DNA from: Nocardia nova SH22a | GTDB taxonomy: Bacteria; Actinomycetota; Actinomycetes; Mycobacteriales; Mycobacteriaceae | Length of the DNA: 64,000 nt | Assembly (NCBI RefSeq): GCF_000523235.1 | Contig: NZ_CP006850.1 | Span: 2,852,001 to 2,916,000, forward strand | Direction of reading: 5' to 3' | Shown: positions 15,376 through 24,760 of the stretch, piece by piece | How positions within the stretch are numbered: position 1 is the first letter of the stretch | Layout: every line of letters starts with the position of its first letter | The notes under the pieces: generated by a model | Told to the model about the DNA's origin: nothing | The model's database searches: none | Seen by the model: the letters and a program-made list of their open reading frames with translations, nothing else | Position numbers and translations under genes: made by a program

Positions 15376-17367
15376 TCAGACGACCTTGGCCTCGATCAGC
15401 AGCTTCCAGATCTCGCCCTGATCGGCGACCTCGACGCCGAGTTTCTCCGCCTTGGCCAGTTTGCTGTCGCCGACTCCGGCGCCGGTGATGAGCAGGTCGG
15501 TATTGGCCGAGACCGAGGAGGCCGCGGTCGCCCCGGCCTTCTCGCACAGGCGTTGGAAGGTCGGGCGCGCGACCTTCTCCCCGGAGCGCGGGTCGCTGAT
15601 GGCGCCGGTGATCACCACCGTCTTCCCGGCCAGCGGCGCACCGGCCGCGACGACCGGCGGCAGATCCTCTTCCCGCACATCCAGCGAAACACCGTTCGCG
15701 CGAAGGCGTTCCAGCTCCGGGCGCAGGCGGGTGAGATGCTCGATCAGCGAGGCGGCGACCTTGGGGCCGATGTCCTCCACCGCCACCAGGCGTTCCTCGC
15801 CCGCGTCGGCGACCTCCTCGAGGGAACCGAATCCGGCGCGGGCCAGGCGGGCCGCCGTGCCGTCGGAGGCCATCGGAACGGCCATGCCGATGAGCGCGCG
15901 GCGCAGGCCAACCCGGCGGCTGCCGTCGATCGAATCGATCATGCGGGCGGCCGAAACCTCACCGACACGGTCGAATTCGAGCAGACGCTCCTTGGTGAGC
16001 GTGTAGAAGTCCGACGGGTGTTCGAGAATGCCCGCCTCGGCGAGGCGTTCGATCCACACCGGCCCGATGGCCTCGATATCGGCTGCGGCCCGCGACGCCC
16101 AGTGGATGAGCCTGCGCACCGTCTGCGCGGGGCAGGAGACGTTGGTGCAGAACAGTTCCCGGCTGTTGCCCTGTTCGGTCACCGCCTGCCCGCACGACGG
16201 GCACGCGGTGGGCGGCACGATCTCGCGTTCGGCGCCCGTGCGCGCGGCGGCGTCGAGCACGCCCGCCACGAACGGGATCACATCGCCCGCGCGGCGCACC
16301 AGCACCGTGTCCCCGATCTTGATGTCGCGGGCGCGGATCACCTCCTGATTGGCCAGCGTCGCCTTCGTGACCGTGGTGCCGCCGACGAAGACCGGTTCCA
16401 GCCAGGCGACCGGGACGATCTTGCCGGTCTTGCCGACATCCCACACCACATCGGCGAGCAGCGTCGTCTTCTCCTCCGCGGCGAATTTGAACGCCAGCGC
16501 GCCGCGCGGTGAGCTCGACCGCGTCCCGGCCGCCGCGTACGCGCCCCGGTCGGCCAGGCGCAGTACCGCACCGTCGATGTCGTAGTCGAGGTCGTTGCGG
16601 CCCTGTTCGATCGCGCCGATCGCCGCCTGGGCGCGCTCGGCGTCCGGGCACAGCCGCATCTGCGCGCCCGCCACCCCCAGGGACCGCAGTCCCTCTTCCA
16701 AATCGATTGCGGCGCCACCGGATTCGGCGTCCAGATCGAATCCGAAGAACCGCAGCCGCCGCTCGGCGACCGTGGCCGGATCCTTCGCCCGCAGTGTGCC
16801 CGCGGCAGCGTTGCGCGGATTGATCAGCGGTTTGTCCGGATGCGCGGTGTTGTAGGCGGCGAAGGTCGAGCGCAGCATCACCGCCTCGCCGCGGATCTCC
16901 ACCCGCCCCGGCACCTCGATGCGATCGGGTACGCCGTCGACCAGGGCGCGCACCAGCATCGTCACATCGTCACCGGTGGTGCCGTCACCGCGCGTCACCG
17001 CCCGCACCAGCTGCCCGTCGGAGTAGACCACGGCCAGTGACAATCCGTCGAGCTTCGGCATCACCACGACCGGCTGGCCGGGAAAACGGTCGAAGAACGC
17101 CACGACCTGCTCGGGTCTGGTGGCCTTCTCGAGCGACAGCATCGGGCGTGAATGCCGGATCGGGGCGTGCAGCACCGCGGGCGCGCCGACCTGCTCGAGC
17201 GGATTCGGATCCGGCGTCAGTTCCGGATGCGCCTCGACCAGCGCCCGCAGCTCGTCCTCGATCGCGTCGAACTCGGCGTCGGCGACCAGCGGCGAGCCCC
17301 GATAGTAGGCGTCGCGCAGTACCACCATCCGATCGGCGAGCTGCCGAATGCGTTCCCCAGTGTCCAC
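15376..17367 (-). CDS. ligA: NAD+-dependent DNA ligase, divergent LigA
   Basis: About 663 residues from GTG 17367 (a TTG at 17397 would add 10). It has the Ia domain, then adenylation motif KLDGLS with the nucleophilic Lys at residue 115 counted from the TTG, RGDGTTGDDVT and EIRGE. A four-Cys zinc finger follows (CPSCG then CTNVSCPAQ), then helix-hairpin-helix repeats (GEVSAARMI, VEDIGPKVAASL) and a C-terminal BRCT domain (GKTVVITGAI). All parts for nick sealing are present. Its sequence is far from the usual actinobacterial replicative LigA (no YYV..P..SDAEYD-type start), so a second, accessory ligase is possible. It follows the cyclase gene on the same strand. Confidence 0.88.
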   Translation of the reverse strand: MDTGERIRQLADRMVVLRDAYYRGSPLVADAEFDAIEDELRALVEAHPELTPDPNPLEQVGAPAVLHAPIRHSRPMLSLEKATRPEQVVAFFDRFPGQPVVVMPKLDGLSLAVVYSDGQLVRAVTRGDGTTGDDVTMLVRALVDGVPDRIEVPGRVEIRGEAVMLRSTFAAYNTAHPDKPLINPRNAAAGTLRAKDPATVAERRLRFFGFDLDAESGGAAIDLEEGLRSLGVAGAQMRLCPDAERAQAAIGAIEQGRNDLDYDIDGAVLRLADRGAYAAAGTRSSSPRGALAFKFAAEEKTTLLADVVWDVGKTGKIVPVAWLEPVFVGGTTVTKATLANQEVIRARDIKIGDTVLVRRAGDVIPFVAGVLDAAARTGAEREIVPPTACPSCGQAVTEQGNSRELFCTNVSCPAQTVRRLIHWASRAAADIEAIGPVWIERLAEAGILEHPSDFYTLTKERLLEFDRVGEVSAARMIDSIDGSRRVGLRRALIGMAVPMASDGTAARLARAGFGSLEEVADAGEERLVAVEDIGPKVAASLIEHLTRLRPELERLRANGVSLDVREEDLPPVVAAGAPLAGKTVVITGAISDPRSGEKVARPTFQRLCEKAGATAASSVSANTDLLITGAGVGDSKLAKAEKLGVEVADQGEIWKLLIEAKVV

Positions 17368-17418
17368 GTCCCAGACGCTACCGAGCCCGACCGACAACTT
17401 CCGGCGCCGGGTGCGAGG

Positions 17419-18438
17419 TCAGCGTTGTCTGCGCTTGCGCTCGCGCAGGACGTGGGTGCCCAGTCGGGAGAATCCCTTGACCCGCACGCTGCGCAGGTGC
17501 CGGATCGAGAACTCGGCGTCGTCCAGCGCGGCGGCGGCGCCGTCGTCGATGATGACCGTCCCCGGGCGGGCGACGCCGGTGAGCCGGGCGGCGGTGTTGA
17601 CCACGGTGCCGTACAGATCGCCGAACCGGGTCAGCACCTGCCCGTAGGCCAGGCCCACGCGGATCTGGGGCATCTCCGAAATATGCTGTGCCGCAGCGGC
17701 GATCGCCGCGTGCAGGGCCAGGGCGATGCGGGCGCCGTCGCGGGGGTTGTCGACGGCGAACATCACTTCGTCGCCGACGTTCTTGATCACCCAGCCGCCG
17801 TGCGCGGTGATCGCCTCCGTCGTGGCCGCCTCGAACGCCTCGAGCAGATCGGTGAGCTCATCGGGATCGAGATGCCGGGACAGGCGGGTGTAGCCGACCA
17901 TGTCGGCGAATCCGACCAGCAGCCGCCTGGTCGTTCCGCCGACCTCGAGCGACCGGCCCAGCGCCGCCGCCAGATGCCGCCGCCACGCGTATTCCTGCAG
18001 GTCGGTGAGTATGCGAATGGCCTCGGCGGTGGCTTCCGGGCCGACGGTCGCGCTGTGGCCGCCGTCGGCGGCGATGCGGCTGCCGATCTCCTGGGTGATC
18101 ATGTCGGCCTGCCATTCGGCCAGCCGGGCCATCGCCTGCCCCAGCGTGCGCGCGGCGGCCACCTGGCTCTGCTCGTCCGCTCCCGCCGGGTCCAGTGCGG
18201 CGAAGGTGCGCACGGCGTCGACATCGGCATCGGTGAACGCCGCCTCGTCGTCGCTGCTCGCCTCCGGAAAGCCCAACGCCACCCACAGTTTTCGCGCGCG
18301 CTCGAGCGGAACGCCGGACAGCTCCGCCACCTCGGTACGGGTGTACCGGCGCGGACCGCCGAGCAGCGACTTCTCGACCATCGCGTCGACTACCCTGGCC
18401 ACCTCAGCGGATTCGGTCACCCGGTCAGTACAGCACAC
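17419..18438 (-). CDS. Class III adenylate/guanylate cyclase with N-terminal regulatory domain
   Basis: 339 residues. Residues 1-160 are a helical regulatory domain with a helix-turn-helix-like opening (YTRTEVAELSGVPLERARKL), as in the autoinhibited pH-sensing mycobacterial cyclase Rv2212. The C-terminal 170 residues are a class III catalytic domain. Metal Asp is in VGFADMVGYT, Lys for adenine and the second metal Asp are in IKNVGDEVMF, the second specificity residue is in GDLYG, and the transition-state Asn/Arg are in VVNTAARL. All catalytic residues are present, so ATP to cAMP conversion is expected. The start is GTG 18438, with a second GTG six codons in. It precedes ligA on the same strand. 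Confidence 0.9.
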   Translation of the reverse strand: MCCTDRVTESAEVARVVDAMVEKSLLGGPRRYTRTEVAELSGVPLERARKLWVALGFPEASSDDEAAFTDADVDAVRTFAALDPAGADEQSQVAAARTLGQAMARLAEWQADMITQEIGSRIAADGGHSATVGPEATAEAIRILTDLQEYAWRRHLAAALGRSLEVGGTTRRLLVGFADMVGYTRLSRHLDPDELTDLLEAFEAATTEAITAHGGWVIKNVGDEVMFAVDNPRDGARIALALHAAIAAAAQHISEMPQIRVGLAYGQVLTRFGDLYGTVVNTAARLTGVARPGTVIIDDGAAAALDDAEFSIRHLRSVRVKGFSRLGTHVLRERKRRQR

Positions 18439-18502
18439 TCGCCACTGTTACTCACTGTCTGTCCGCGAAACCCCGTAGTTCCGAACGGATTCCGCGCCCG
18501 GG

Positions 18503-19606
18503 CTACTCCGGAGCGGGATGCCGATGATCGCTCGGCGGGCTGAGTTCGTCGACCACCACCAGATTTCCGCCGGACTCTTTGGCCCGGTACATGGCGGAAT
18601 CGGCGGATTGCAGCAGCCGTTCCGGGGTCGGGCGCGGACATCGGGGGCAGATCGTCGCGTCGAAGACGGCGACACCGACACTCGCGGTGACCTCCACGGC
18701 GGTCTCCGGCGGTTCGGCGACCGCACGGCGCAGGCGTTCGGCCTCGGTCTGCGCGGCGGCACTGGCGATCGGCGCGGCCACCACGAACTCCTCGCCGCCG
18801 GTCCGTGCCACCACCGCGTCGCGTCCCGCGGCCTCGTGCAGTCGCCGTGCCGTCCGGACCAGGACGGTGTCGCCGACGCGGTGCCCCCAGGTGTCGTTGA
18901 CGCTCTTGAATCGGTCCAGGTCGAGGGTCATCACGCAGATCGCGGGATACTGCTCGACCAGGCGCGGTAGCCGGATCTCGAGCCCGCGGCGGTTCAGCAG
19001 CTCGGTCAGTGGATCCGACAGCGACTCGGTGCGCAGCAGCCAGTACAGGATCTGCAACGCGGGCAGTGCGCTGACCACCGACACGAACAGCAGCAGCCCG
19101 ACCGCGAGGGCCAGACGGGGGTCCGCGCCGCCGGTCGCGATCCGCACCGAGAACACGATCACCGACAGCAGCGACCAGGCCGAATGCGCCGCCAGCGCCC
19201 GGGCGCTGTGGAAGAAGCCCAGGTAGCTGCCGGTGACCACCAGCAACACCGCACCCATGGCCGCGAACAGCCGATCCGGTACCTGCAGGAATTCCAGCGT
19301 GAACAGCACGTCGGCACAGCCGATCAGCACCAGCGACTCGGTCTTGCCCGGCCACGGCAGAAACCACCAGCGCAGCGCCCACAGCGATCCGCACAGCACC
19401 CCGATCGTCGAGGCGACGCCGGGATGGCCGGGCGGGCCCACCGGGCTGCCCGCGATCACCGCCCCCAATACCGCGATCCCGGCACCGGCGACGCCGATCA
19501 GCACTCGCAGCGGCCCCAGGACCGACCGGGCCCCCAGGGTGCGCACCAGCCAGCGGTAGTCGACCGGATCGTTCCACCAGGCCCGCAGTATGTTGCCGTC
19601 ATCCAT
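18503..19606 (-). CDS. Membrane-bound diguanylate cyclase (GGDEF)
   Basis: 367 residues. The first 200 contain six or so membrane helices (for example VLIGVAGAGIAVLGAVIAG and LAVGLLLFVSVVSALPAL), forming a MASE-like sensory region. The catalytic domain starts at about residue 205 with DPLTELLNRRG and has the signature ARTGGEEFVVA. GGEEF is an active variant. The RxxD inhibitory site five residues before GGEEF is absent. It should turn two GTP into cyclic di-GMP at the membrane. It is divergent from the terpene cyclase; 334 bases separate the two starts. Confidence 0.9.
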   Translation of the reverse strand: MDDGNILRAWWNDPVDYRWLVRTLGARSVLGPLRVLIGVAGAGIAVLGAVIAGSPVGPPGHPGVASTIGVLCGSLWALRWWFLPWPGKTESLVLIGCADVLFTLEFLQVPDRLFAAMGAVLLVVTGSYLGFFHSARALAAHSAWSLLSVIVFSVRIATGGADPRLALAVGLLLFVSVVSALPALQILYWLLRTESLSDPLTELLNRRGLEIRLPRLVEQYPAICVMTLDLDRFKSVNDTWGHRVGDTVLVRTARRLHEAAGRDAVVARTGGEEFVVAAPIASAAAQTEAERLRRAVAEPPETAVEVTASVGVAVFDATICPRCPRPTPERLLQSADSAMYRAKESGGNLVVVDELSPPSDHRHPAPE

Positions 19607-19940
19607 CGCTCACCCTTGGTCCGGACCGCCCACCCGTCGCTCGTACCGAGTGTGAGAATTCTGCGAAATCTCACAGCTGGTCCGGGGGAGTTTAGACCGG
19701 GCGCTCCGGTCCGATGCGTGAATGCGCGGCTCGGGACCCGACCGACACTTCGAGGCGACGGATCGGACCCGTGACCGATCACAACCGGGTGATCGCCACG
19801 ATTGCCGTGACAGCGAGCCCGACCTCGGCGGCGCCGTGCCGGGTGGTACCCGGCGGCGGGTTGTCGTTTACCATTGGCTGCGAGGGGCCGGTCGCCGGTG
19901 GCGGACGCGGCACTTGCGCGTGGAGATCGGGAGAGTTGTT
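19607..19940. other. Divergent intergenic region between GGDEF and terpene cyclase genes
   Basis: No supported gene. AT-richer patches occur at about 19650-19690 (GAGAATTCTGCGAAATCTCA), fitting a promoter for one or both genes. A small dyad GATCAC/GTGATC with a 6-base loop is at 19777-19794. Longer starts for the terpene cyclase frame exist in this stretch but lack a ribosome-binding site. Confidence 0.45.
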
Positions 19941-21062
19941 GTGGCACAGGAATATACGCCGCAGGTGGAATCTCAGCTCACCGAGATGTACGAGCAATAT
20001 CAGGCGTTGCTGGAACGGGGGCATCGCTGGTCGTTGCGCGCGCTGTTCAGCACCGCGGACTGTGATATCGCCGAGTACTGCGGTGACTTCACCCCGAACA
20101 GGTTCGGTGAGCGGGCCTGTGCGCTGGTCGAGGACTTCTGCCGCGGCCACGACATCTGGCTGGACAACGGCGGCGCGCACTACAACAGCATGACGCCGTA
20201 CCTGCATCCGCGGGCCGTGACCACCGAGCGGATGACGATCATCGGGATCTACAACGCGATCCTGTTCTGGCTCAACGACACCGTCGGCCGGGAGAAATTC
20301 GGCCATCTGACGGCCGCGGAGCAGGCGCGGGCGCTGCGCGAGGTCGACAGCCTGTGCCGATTGTTCGAGGCGGACCACACTCCGCCCCATCCCGCCCCGC
20401 CGGGATCGGCTCCCATCGAAGCCGCGGCCACCGAATTCCTGTCGATCCTCGCCGAACACGCCGACCCGGCCTGGTTACGCCAGTTCCGGACGCTGACGGT
20501 GGATCACCTGCAACCGGCCATTCGCGATCAGAACGCCAGCGCGCGCCGCGATCTGCTCGGCGTCGCCGAGTACATCGAACTCCGCAACGAGATCTCCGGC
20601 ATGTACCCCGCCATCGCACTGTGCGATTTCGCGCGCGGTGTGGTCCTGCCGTGGGACCGGATCCGCGACGCCGGGCTGGAGGAGGACGTACGTGTCCTGA
20701 TCCGCCTCACCGCCGAGATCGGCGCCTTGATGAACGACGTCTTCTCCTTCGAGAAGGAGTGCATCGTCGATCGTTCGGATTTCAACCTCATTCCCATCCT
20801 GCTGCTCAACACGCCCGGATCGACGCTGACCGATGCCGTGACCGCCGCCGCCGACGTCGTCCGTGACCGGATGGCCCGTTTTCGCACGCTGCGAGCCGAT
20901 GTGCTGCGGCGATGCGAGAGCCACGCGGACGCCGATCTCACCGCCGCGATCGCCGCCTACCTCGAGGATCTGGACCAGTGTGTGCAGGCCAGCTGGGTGT
21001 GGCAGTGCACAACCGCGCGGTACAAGGGGCGGTCGATCTTCGTGGAAGATCACGACGACTAG
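19941..21062 (+). CDS. Class I terpene cyclase with a modified Asp-rich motif
   Basis: 373 residues from GTG 19941; GGGAG at 19929-19933 gives a 7-base spacing. The fold's diagnostic residues are present: an Arg sensor (R215), the NSE triad N265-S269-E273 in NDVFSFEKE, and the terminal Arg-Tyr pair R360-Y361. The first Asp-rich motif, normally DDxx(x)D/E, reads N112-D113-T-V-G-R-E117, so its leading Asp is Asn. The enzyme should bind three Mg2+ ions and cyclise a prenyl diphosphate, probably farnesyl or geranyl. The product cannot be predicted. It has no prenyl synthase or P450 beside it but lies between two diguanylate cyclases. Confidence 0.8.
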   Translation: MAQEYTPQVESQLTEMYEQYQALLERGHRWSLRALFSTADCDIAEYCGDFTPNRFGERACALVEDFCRGHDIWLDNGGAHYNSMTPYLHPRAVTTERMTIIGIYNAILFWLNDTVGREKFGHLTAAEQARALREVDSLCRLFEADHTPPHPAPPGSAPIEAAATEFLSILAEHADPAWLRQFRTLTVDHLQPAIRDQNASARRDLLGVAEYIELRNEISGMYPAIALCDFARGVVLPWDRIRDAGLEEDVRVLIRLTAEIGALMNDVFSFEKECIVDRSDFNLIPILLLNTPGSTLTDAVTAAADVVRDRMARFRTLRADVLRRCESHADADLTAAIAAYLEDLDQCVQASWVWQCTTARYKGRSIFVEDHDD

Positions 21063-21204
21063 AGGTGCGCCCTGTCCGGGCGAATTCGCCGTGCAGTATT
21101 TTTGCAGAAGCGACGTTTAGCATCGCGCACGGAGTGGTACCAGCCGGAGGCACAACCGGACGCCCGGCCTCCGCCGGGCTCGGCGAATCGGCAGGGGAGT
21201 TGTA

Positions 21205-22488
21205 GTGGACGACCTGGAGTACATCGCGCTCGCCCAGCAGTGGCGGCGCGCACTGTCCTCGCTCGCGGACTCCGCTCCCTACACCGATGTAGAAATATCG
21301 CTGCTCCACGCGCTGCTCCGCGACCTTCGCGCCGGACTGGACGCGGCGAGCTTCGATCCCGCCATCGGCTCCCGGGTGGGCGCCGCCCTGGCGGATGCGC
21401 AGCTGATCGATGCCGCGGTGCCGGTGGTCTCCGCACAGGTGCTGCACGGGCTGGCCGACGACAGCGACGACCCCGGAGCGGGTGCGCGGCTGGCGGCCCT
21501 GCTCGCCGCGCTGGGACAGGGCCACCGCGCCGCCTCGACGCCGGAGTATCCCGGCCCGTCGGAGTACGACAAGCGCTTCCGGATCGTGTTCGACCACGCG
21601 TCCATCGCCATCGCGGTCGGCGACACCGACGGCGCTCTGCTGGAGGCGAATCCGCATCTTGCGGCCATGATCGGGGTGCAGCAGGAGGCGCTGCACGGTA
21701 TCTCGGTCTACGACTTCGCACATCCGGACGATCAGAACGAGATCCGGCGGATGGTCTACGACAAGCTCGTCCCGGCCCGCGAGGGCACCGCCCGGATCGA
21801 GCGGCGGCTGCTGCGCGCCGACGGCAGCGTCGGCTGGGCGGCCTTCGCCATCACCTATGTCAAGGGCGCCGGTGACGAGCCGGACTATCTGCTGGCGATC
21901 GGCGAGGACGTCACCGAACGTCATCACCTGCAGGAACAACTGCACCATCAGGCCCGCCACGACGCGCTCACCGGCCTGCCCAACCGCCGGTATCTGCTCG
22001 AACAGCTCAGTGAGGTCATCGCGGCGGCGGGCGATCGCGATCGCATGGGGTTGTGCTTCACCGATCTCGACCACTTCAAAGAGGTCAACGACCGCTACGG
22101 GCACGGCATCGGCGATCAGGTCCTGGCGACGGTCGGCCGGCGGTTGCGCGAGAGTCTGGACGGGCTCGGATGCCTGACCGCGCGCATCGGCGGCGACGAG
22201 TTCGTGATCATGGTGTATCCGCCGGCGGACAACGCGCGGGTCACCACCGTCGCCGACCGGCTGCGCGGTGCGGTGTCGGAGCCGATCCTCGTCGGCGGGC
22301 ATCGGTTGCACGTCTCGGCCAGTATCGGCGCCGTGGTCACCCCGATCGCGGGCACCGATCCGGAATGGCTGCTCGACGCCGCCGACACGACGCTCTATCA
22401 CGCGAAAGCCGATGCGAAGGGCGATTGGATCCTGCACACCGTGCACTCCGCGGACGGTAGCGACGGTAATCGCGTCGGGTCCCACTGA
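21205..22488 (+). CDS. PAS-GGDEF diguanylate cyclase
   Basis: 427 residues. An N-terminal helical part of about 125 residues is followed by a PAS domain (FRIVFDHASIAIAVGDTDGA through AIGEDVTERHHL) and a GGDEF domain (DALTGLPNRRYLLEQL, then ARIGGDEFVIM). The signature is intact, so it is an active cytoplasmic cyclic-di-GMP synthase under PAS control. The inhibitory RxxD is not seen. It starts at GTG 21205, five bases after GGGGAG. It lies 142 bases behind the terpene cyclase on the same strand and may be co-transcribed with it. Confidence 0.9.
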   Translation: MDDLEYIALAQQWRRALSSLADSAPYTDVEISLLHALLRDLRAGLDAASFDPAIGSRVGAALADAQLIDAAVPVVSAQVLHGLADDSDDPGAGARLAALLAALGQGHRAASTPEYPGPSEYDKRFRIVFDHASIAIAVGDTDGALLEANPHLAAMIGVQQEALHGISVYDFAHPDDQNEIRRMVYDKLVPAREGTARIERRLLRADGSVGWAAFAITYVKGAGDEPDYLLAIGEDVTERHHLQEQLHHQARHDALTGLPNRRYLLEQLSEVIAAAGDRDRMGLCFTDLDHFKEVNDRYGHGIGDQVLATVGRRLRESLDGLGCLTARIGGDEFVIMVYPPADNARVTTVADRLRGAVSEPILVGGHRLHVSASIGAVVTPIAGTDPEWLLDAADTTLYHAKADAKGDWILHTVHSADGSDGNRVGSH

Positions 22489-22699
22489 GCGGCAGTCCCT
22501 GTCGCCGGTACCGTATGCGGCCGGTGTCGCGGACCCGGAGCCCGTTGTTGCCCCTAATCTGAAAAACGTTGTAACCCACGCGGATACCCCACAGATACCC
22601 GGATGAATCGTCCGATCCGATGAGGGGAAACGAAGCGTATGAGCGAACCGAGACCCTGTGCCGGTCAGCGGCCCTTTCCGGCCGGGCGGGGTGTCCGCC

Positions 22700-22855
22700 G
22701 TGGGTGAGCGGAAGAGCGCACTCGCGGCCGAAGATCTCGCGCACATCGAGCAGGTGGTCGAACAGCGGCTACCGGGCCCGCATCGAACCCTCATCGAGAT
22801 CGCGATGACGATCGTCGACTACTACCAGGAACATCCCGAGCGGATCCCGAAATAG
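22700..22855 (+). CDS. Small hypothetical protein
   Basis: About 51 residues from a GTG: VGERKSALAAEDLAHIEQV, then amphipathic helices, ending in YYQEHPERIPK. Codon use in the second half is typical of the neighbourhood, with GC-rich third positions. A 23-codon frame from ATG 22639 ends at 22707 and overlaps this start. Either the two are translationally coupled or the original gene began at 22639 and is frameshifted. I do not recognise a family. Confidence 0.45.
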   Translation: MGERKSALAAEDLAHIEQVVEQRLPGPHRTLIEIAMTIVDYYQEHPERIPK

Positions 22856-23011
22856 ATCGGAGGGCGGCGCGCCGAGCCGGTGTGACGCCGCCGTTTCGTG
22901 CGCACTTCGCGCGAGTCCGCCTCCGGAGGAACCGGTCTCGCTACTGTGATCGAGGACACAAACTCCACACCGGCCCGGATCTGTCGGGCCGGACGTACGG
23001 CAGGAGTGCGC

Positions 23012-24619
23012 ATGACCGCCACCACGGAGTCGACGAACGAAGCGATCACCGAACCGTCGCGCTCGCGACGCAATCACTGGAACAACCAGGTACACCGGCA
23101 TTCGTTGATGAGGCCGGACCGCACGGCCCTCACCTACCTCGACCGCTCGACCAGCTGGCGCGAGCTCGACGAACGATCCCGCGCGTTCGCCGCCGCCCTG
23201 CACCGCCGCGGCGTGCGGTTCGGCGACCGCGTCCTGATGGCGCTGCTCAACCGCACCGAATACGTCGAAGCGGTGCTGGGCGCCAACCTGATCGGCGCGA
23301 TCGCGGTACCGGTCAACATCCGGATGAGCCCCGCGGAGGTGGGTTATCTCGTCGGCGACAGCGGCGCCCGGGTCGTTGTCACCGAGAAACTGCTCGCCCC
23401 GCTGATCGATGCCGTGCGCACCGCCACGGGCGGGATCGACGCCGTCGTCGTGGTCGACGGCGGCCCCGATCCCGCACACCTGGACTACGAGTCGCTGCTC
23501 GCCGAGGACGCCTCCGATCCGCCCGGCGTCGATGTCCCCGAGGACACCGTCGCGCTCATCATGTACACCTCGGGTACCACCGGAAAACCCAAGGGCGCCA
23601 TGCTCACCCACACCAATCTGCAGGCGCAGGCGGTCACCACGATCAACGCGGCCGACGGCGGCTCGGACGACGATGTCGCCTCCGTCGTCCCGCCGATCTT
23701 CCACATCGCCGGGCTCGCGGCCTTCGCCCCGGTCTTCTACCGCGGCATCCGGGCGGTGATCCATCCGCTCGGCGCGTTCGACGCCGACGCCATGCTCGAC
23801 GTCATGGAGCGCGAGGGCACGACGTCGGTCTTCATGGTGCCCGCCCAATGGCAGGCCGTGTGCGCGGCGCAGCGGGCCAGGCCGCGCGGGCTCGCGCTGC
23901 GGACGATCAGCTGGGGCGCCGCGCCCGCCTCCGACACGGTGCTCACCGCGATGAACGACACCTTCCCGCAGGCACTCAACATGACCGCCTTCGGACAGAC
24001 CGAGATGTCGCCGGTGACATGCGTTCTCGAAGGCAGGGACGCACTGCGCAAGATCGGGTCGATCGGCAAGGTGGTGCCCGCGGTGACCGCCCGCATCGTC
24101 GATCCCATGATGAACGATGTGGCACCCGGTGAGGTCGGCGAAATCGTCTATCGCGGACCGAATCTGATGAAGGGCTACTGGCGCAACCCGGAAGGCACCG
24201 CGGACGCGTTCCGCGGCGGCTGGTTCCATTCCGGCGATCTGGTCCGCCAGGACGAGGAGGGCTTCCTCTACGTCGTCGACCGCGCCAAGGACATGATCAT
24301 CTCCGGCGGCGAGAACATCTACTGCGCCGAGGTCGAGAACGTCCTCTACGCACACCCCGCCGTCGCCGAGGCCGCGGTCATCGGCCGCGCCCACGAGAAG
24401 TGGGGCGAGGTGCCGGTGGCGGTCGTCGTCCTCGCCGAGGGCATCGGTGAGCTGACCCTCGCCGAACTCGGTCCGCACCTCGACGCCAGCCTCGCCCGCT
24501 TCAAACATCCGAAGGATCTCGTGATCGTCGGGGAGTTACCGCGCAATGCGAGCGGCAAGGTCGTCAAACCGGAACTCCGCACGGCGTACGGGAGCAAGGA
24601 CGCGGGACTGGCCGACTGA
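23012..24619 (+). CDS. Fatty-acyl-CoA synthetase (FadD5-like)
   Basis: 535 residues from ATG 23012, with AGGAG at 23002-23006; an upstream in-frame start at 22898 is poorer. P-loop motif MYTSGTTGKPKG, then FGQTEMS, GWFHSGDLV, the hinge (DRAKDMIISGGENIYCAEVE) and the catalytic Lys in NASGKVVKPE. This is a complete AMP-forming acyl-CoA ligase. Its sequence is close to the FadD5 group of mycobacteria, which acts on fatty acids in lipid recycling, though the substrate range of the group is broad. It stands alone, followed by an FAD monooxygenase gene 141 bases downstream. Confidence 0.88.
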   Translation: MTATTESTNEAITEPSRSRRNHWNNQVHRHSLMRPDRTALTYLDRSTSWRELDERSRAFAAALHRRGVRFGDRVLMALLNRTEYVEAVLGANLIGAIAVPVNIRMSPAEVGYLVGDSGARVVVTEKLLAPLIDAVRTATGGIDAVVVVDGGPDPAHLDYESLLAEDASDPPGVDVPEDTVALIMYTSGTTGKPKGAMLTHTNLQAQAVTTINAADGGSDDDVASVVPPIFHIAGLAAFAPVFYRGIRAVIHPLGAFDADAMLDVMEREGTTSVFMVPAQWQAVCAAQRARPRGLALRTISWGAAPASDTVLTAMNDTFPQALNMTAFGQTEMSPVTCVLEGRDALRKIGSIGKVVPAVTARIVDPMMNDVAPGEVGEIVYRGPNLMKGYWRNPEGTADAFRGGWFHSGDLVRQDEEGFLYVVDRAKDMIISGGENIYCAEVENVLYAHPAVAEAAVIGRAHEKWGEVPVAVVVLAEGIGELTLAELGPHLDASLARFKHPKDLVIVGELPRNASGKVVKPELRTAYGSKDAGLAD

Positions 24620-24760
24620 GCGGCGTGTCGCGGGTCTTCGGGGGAACGGGCGAAAGCGTGTGCGGGCGAACCCGTTCCGCATTGTCACCGTGCCCGGGTA
24701 GAGTTCGGCCCCGGAGATCGAGACTCGACGAGAACAGTGGCAACGCCAGGAGGTTCGAGT

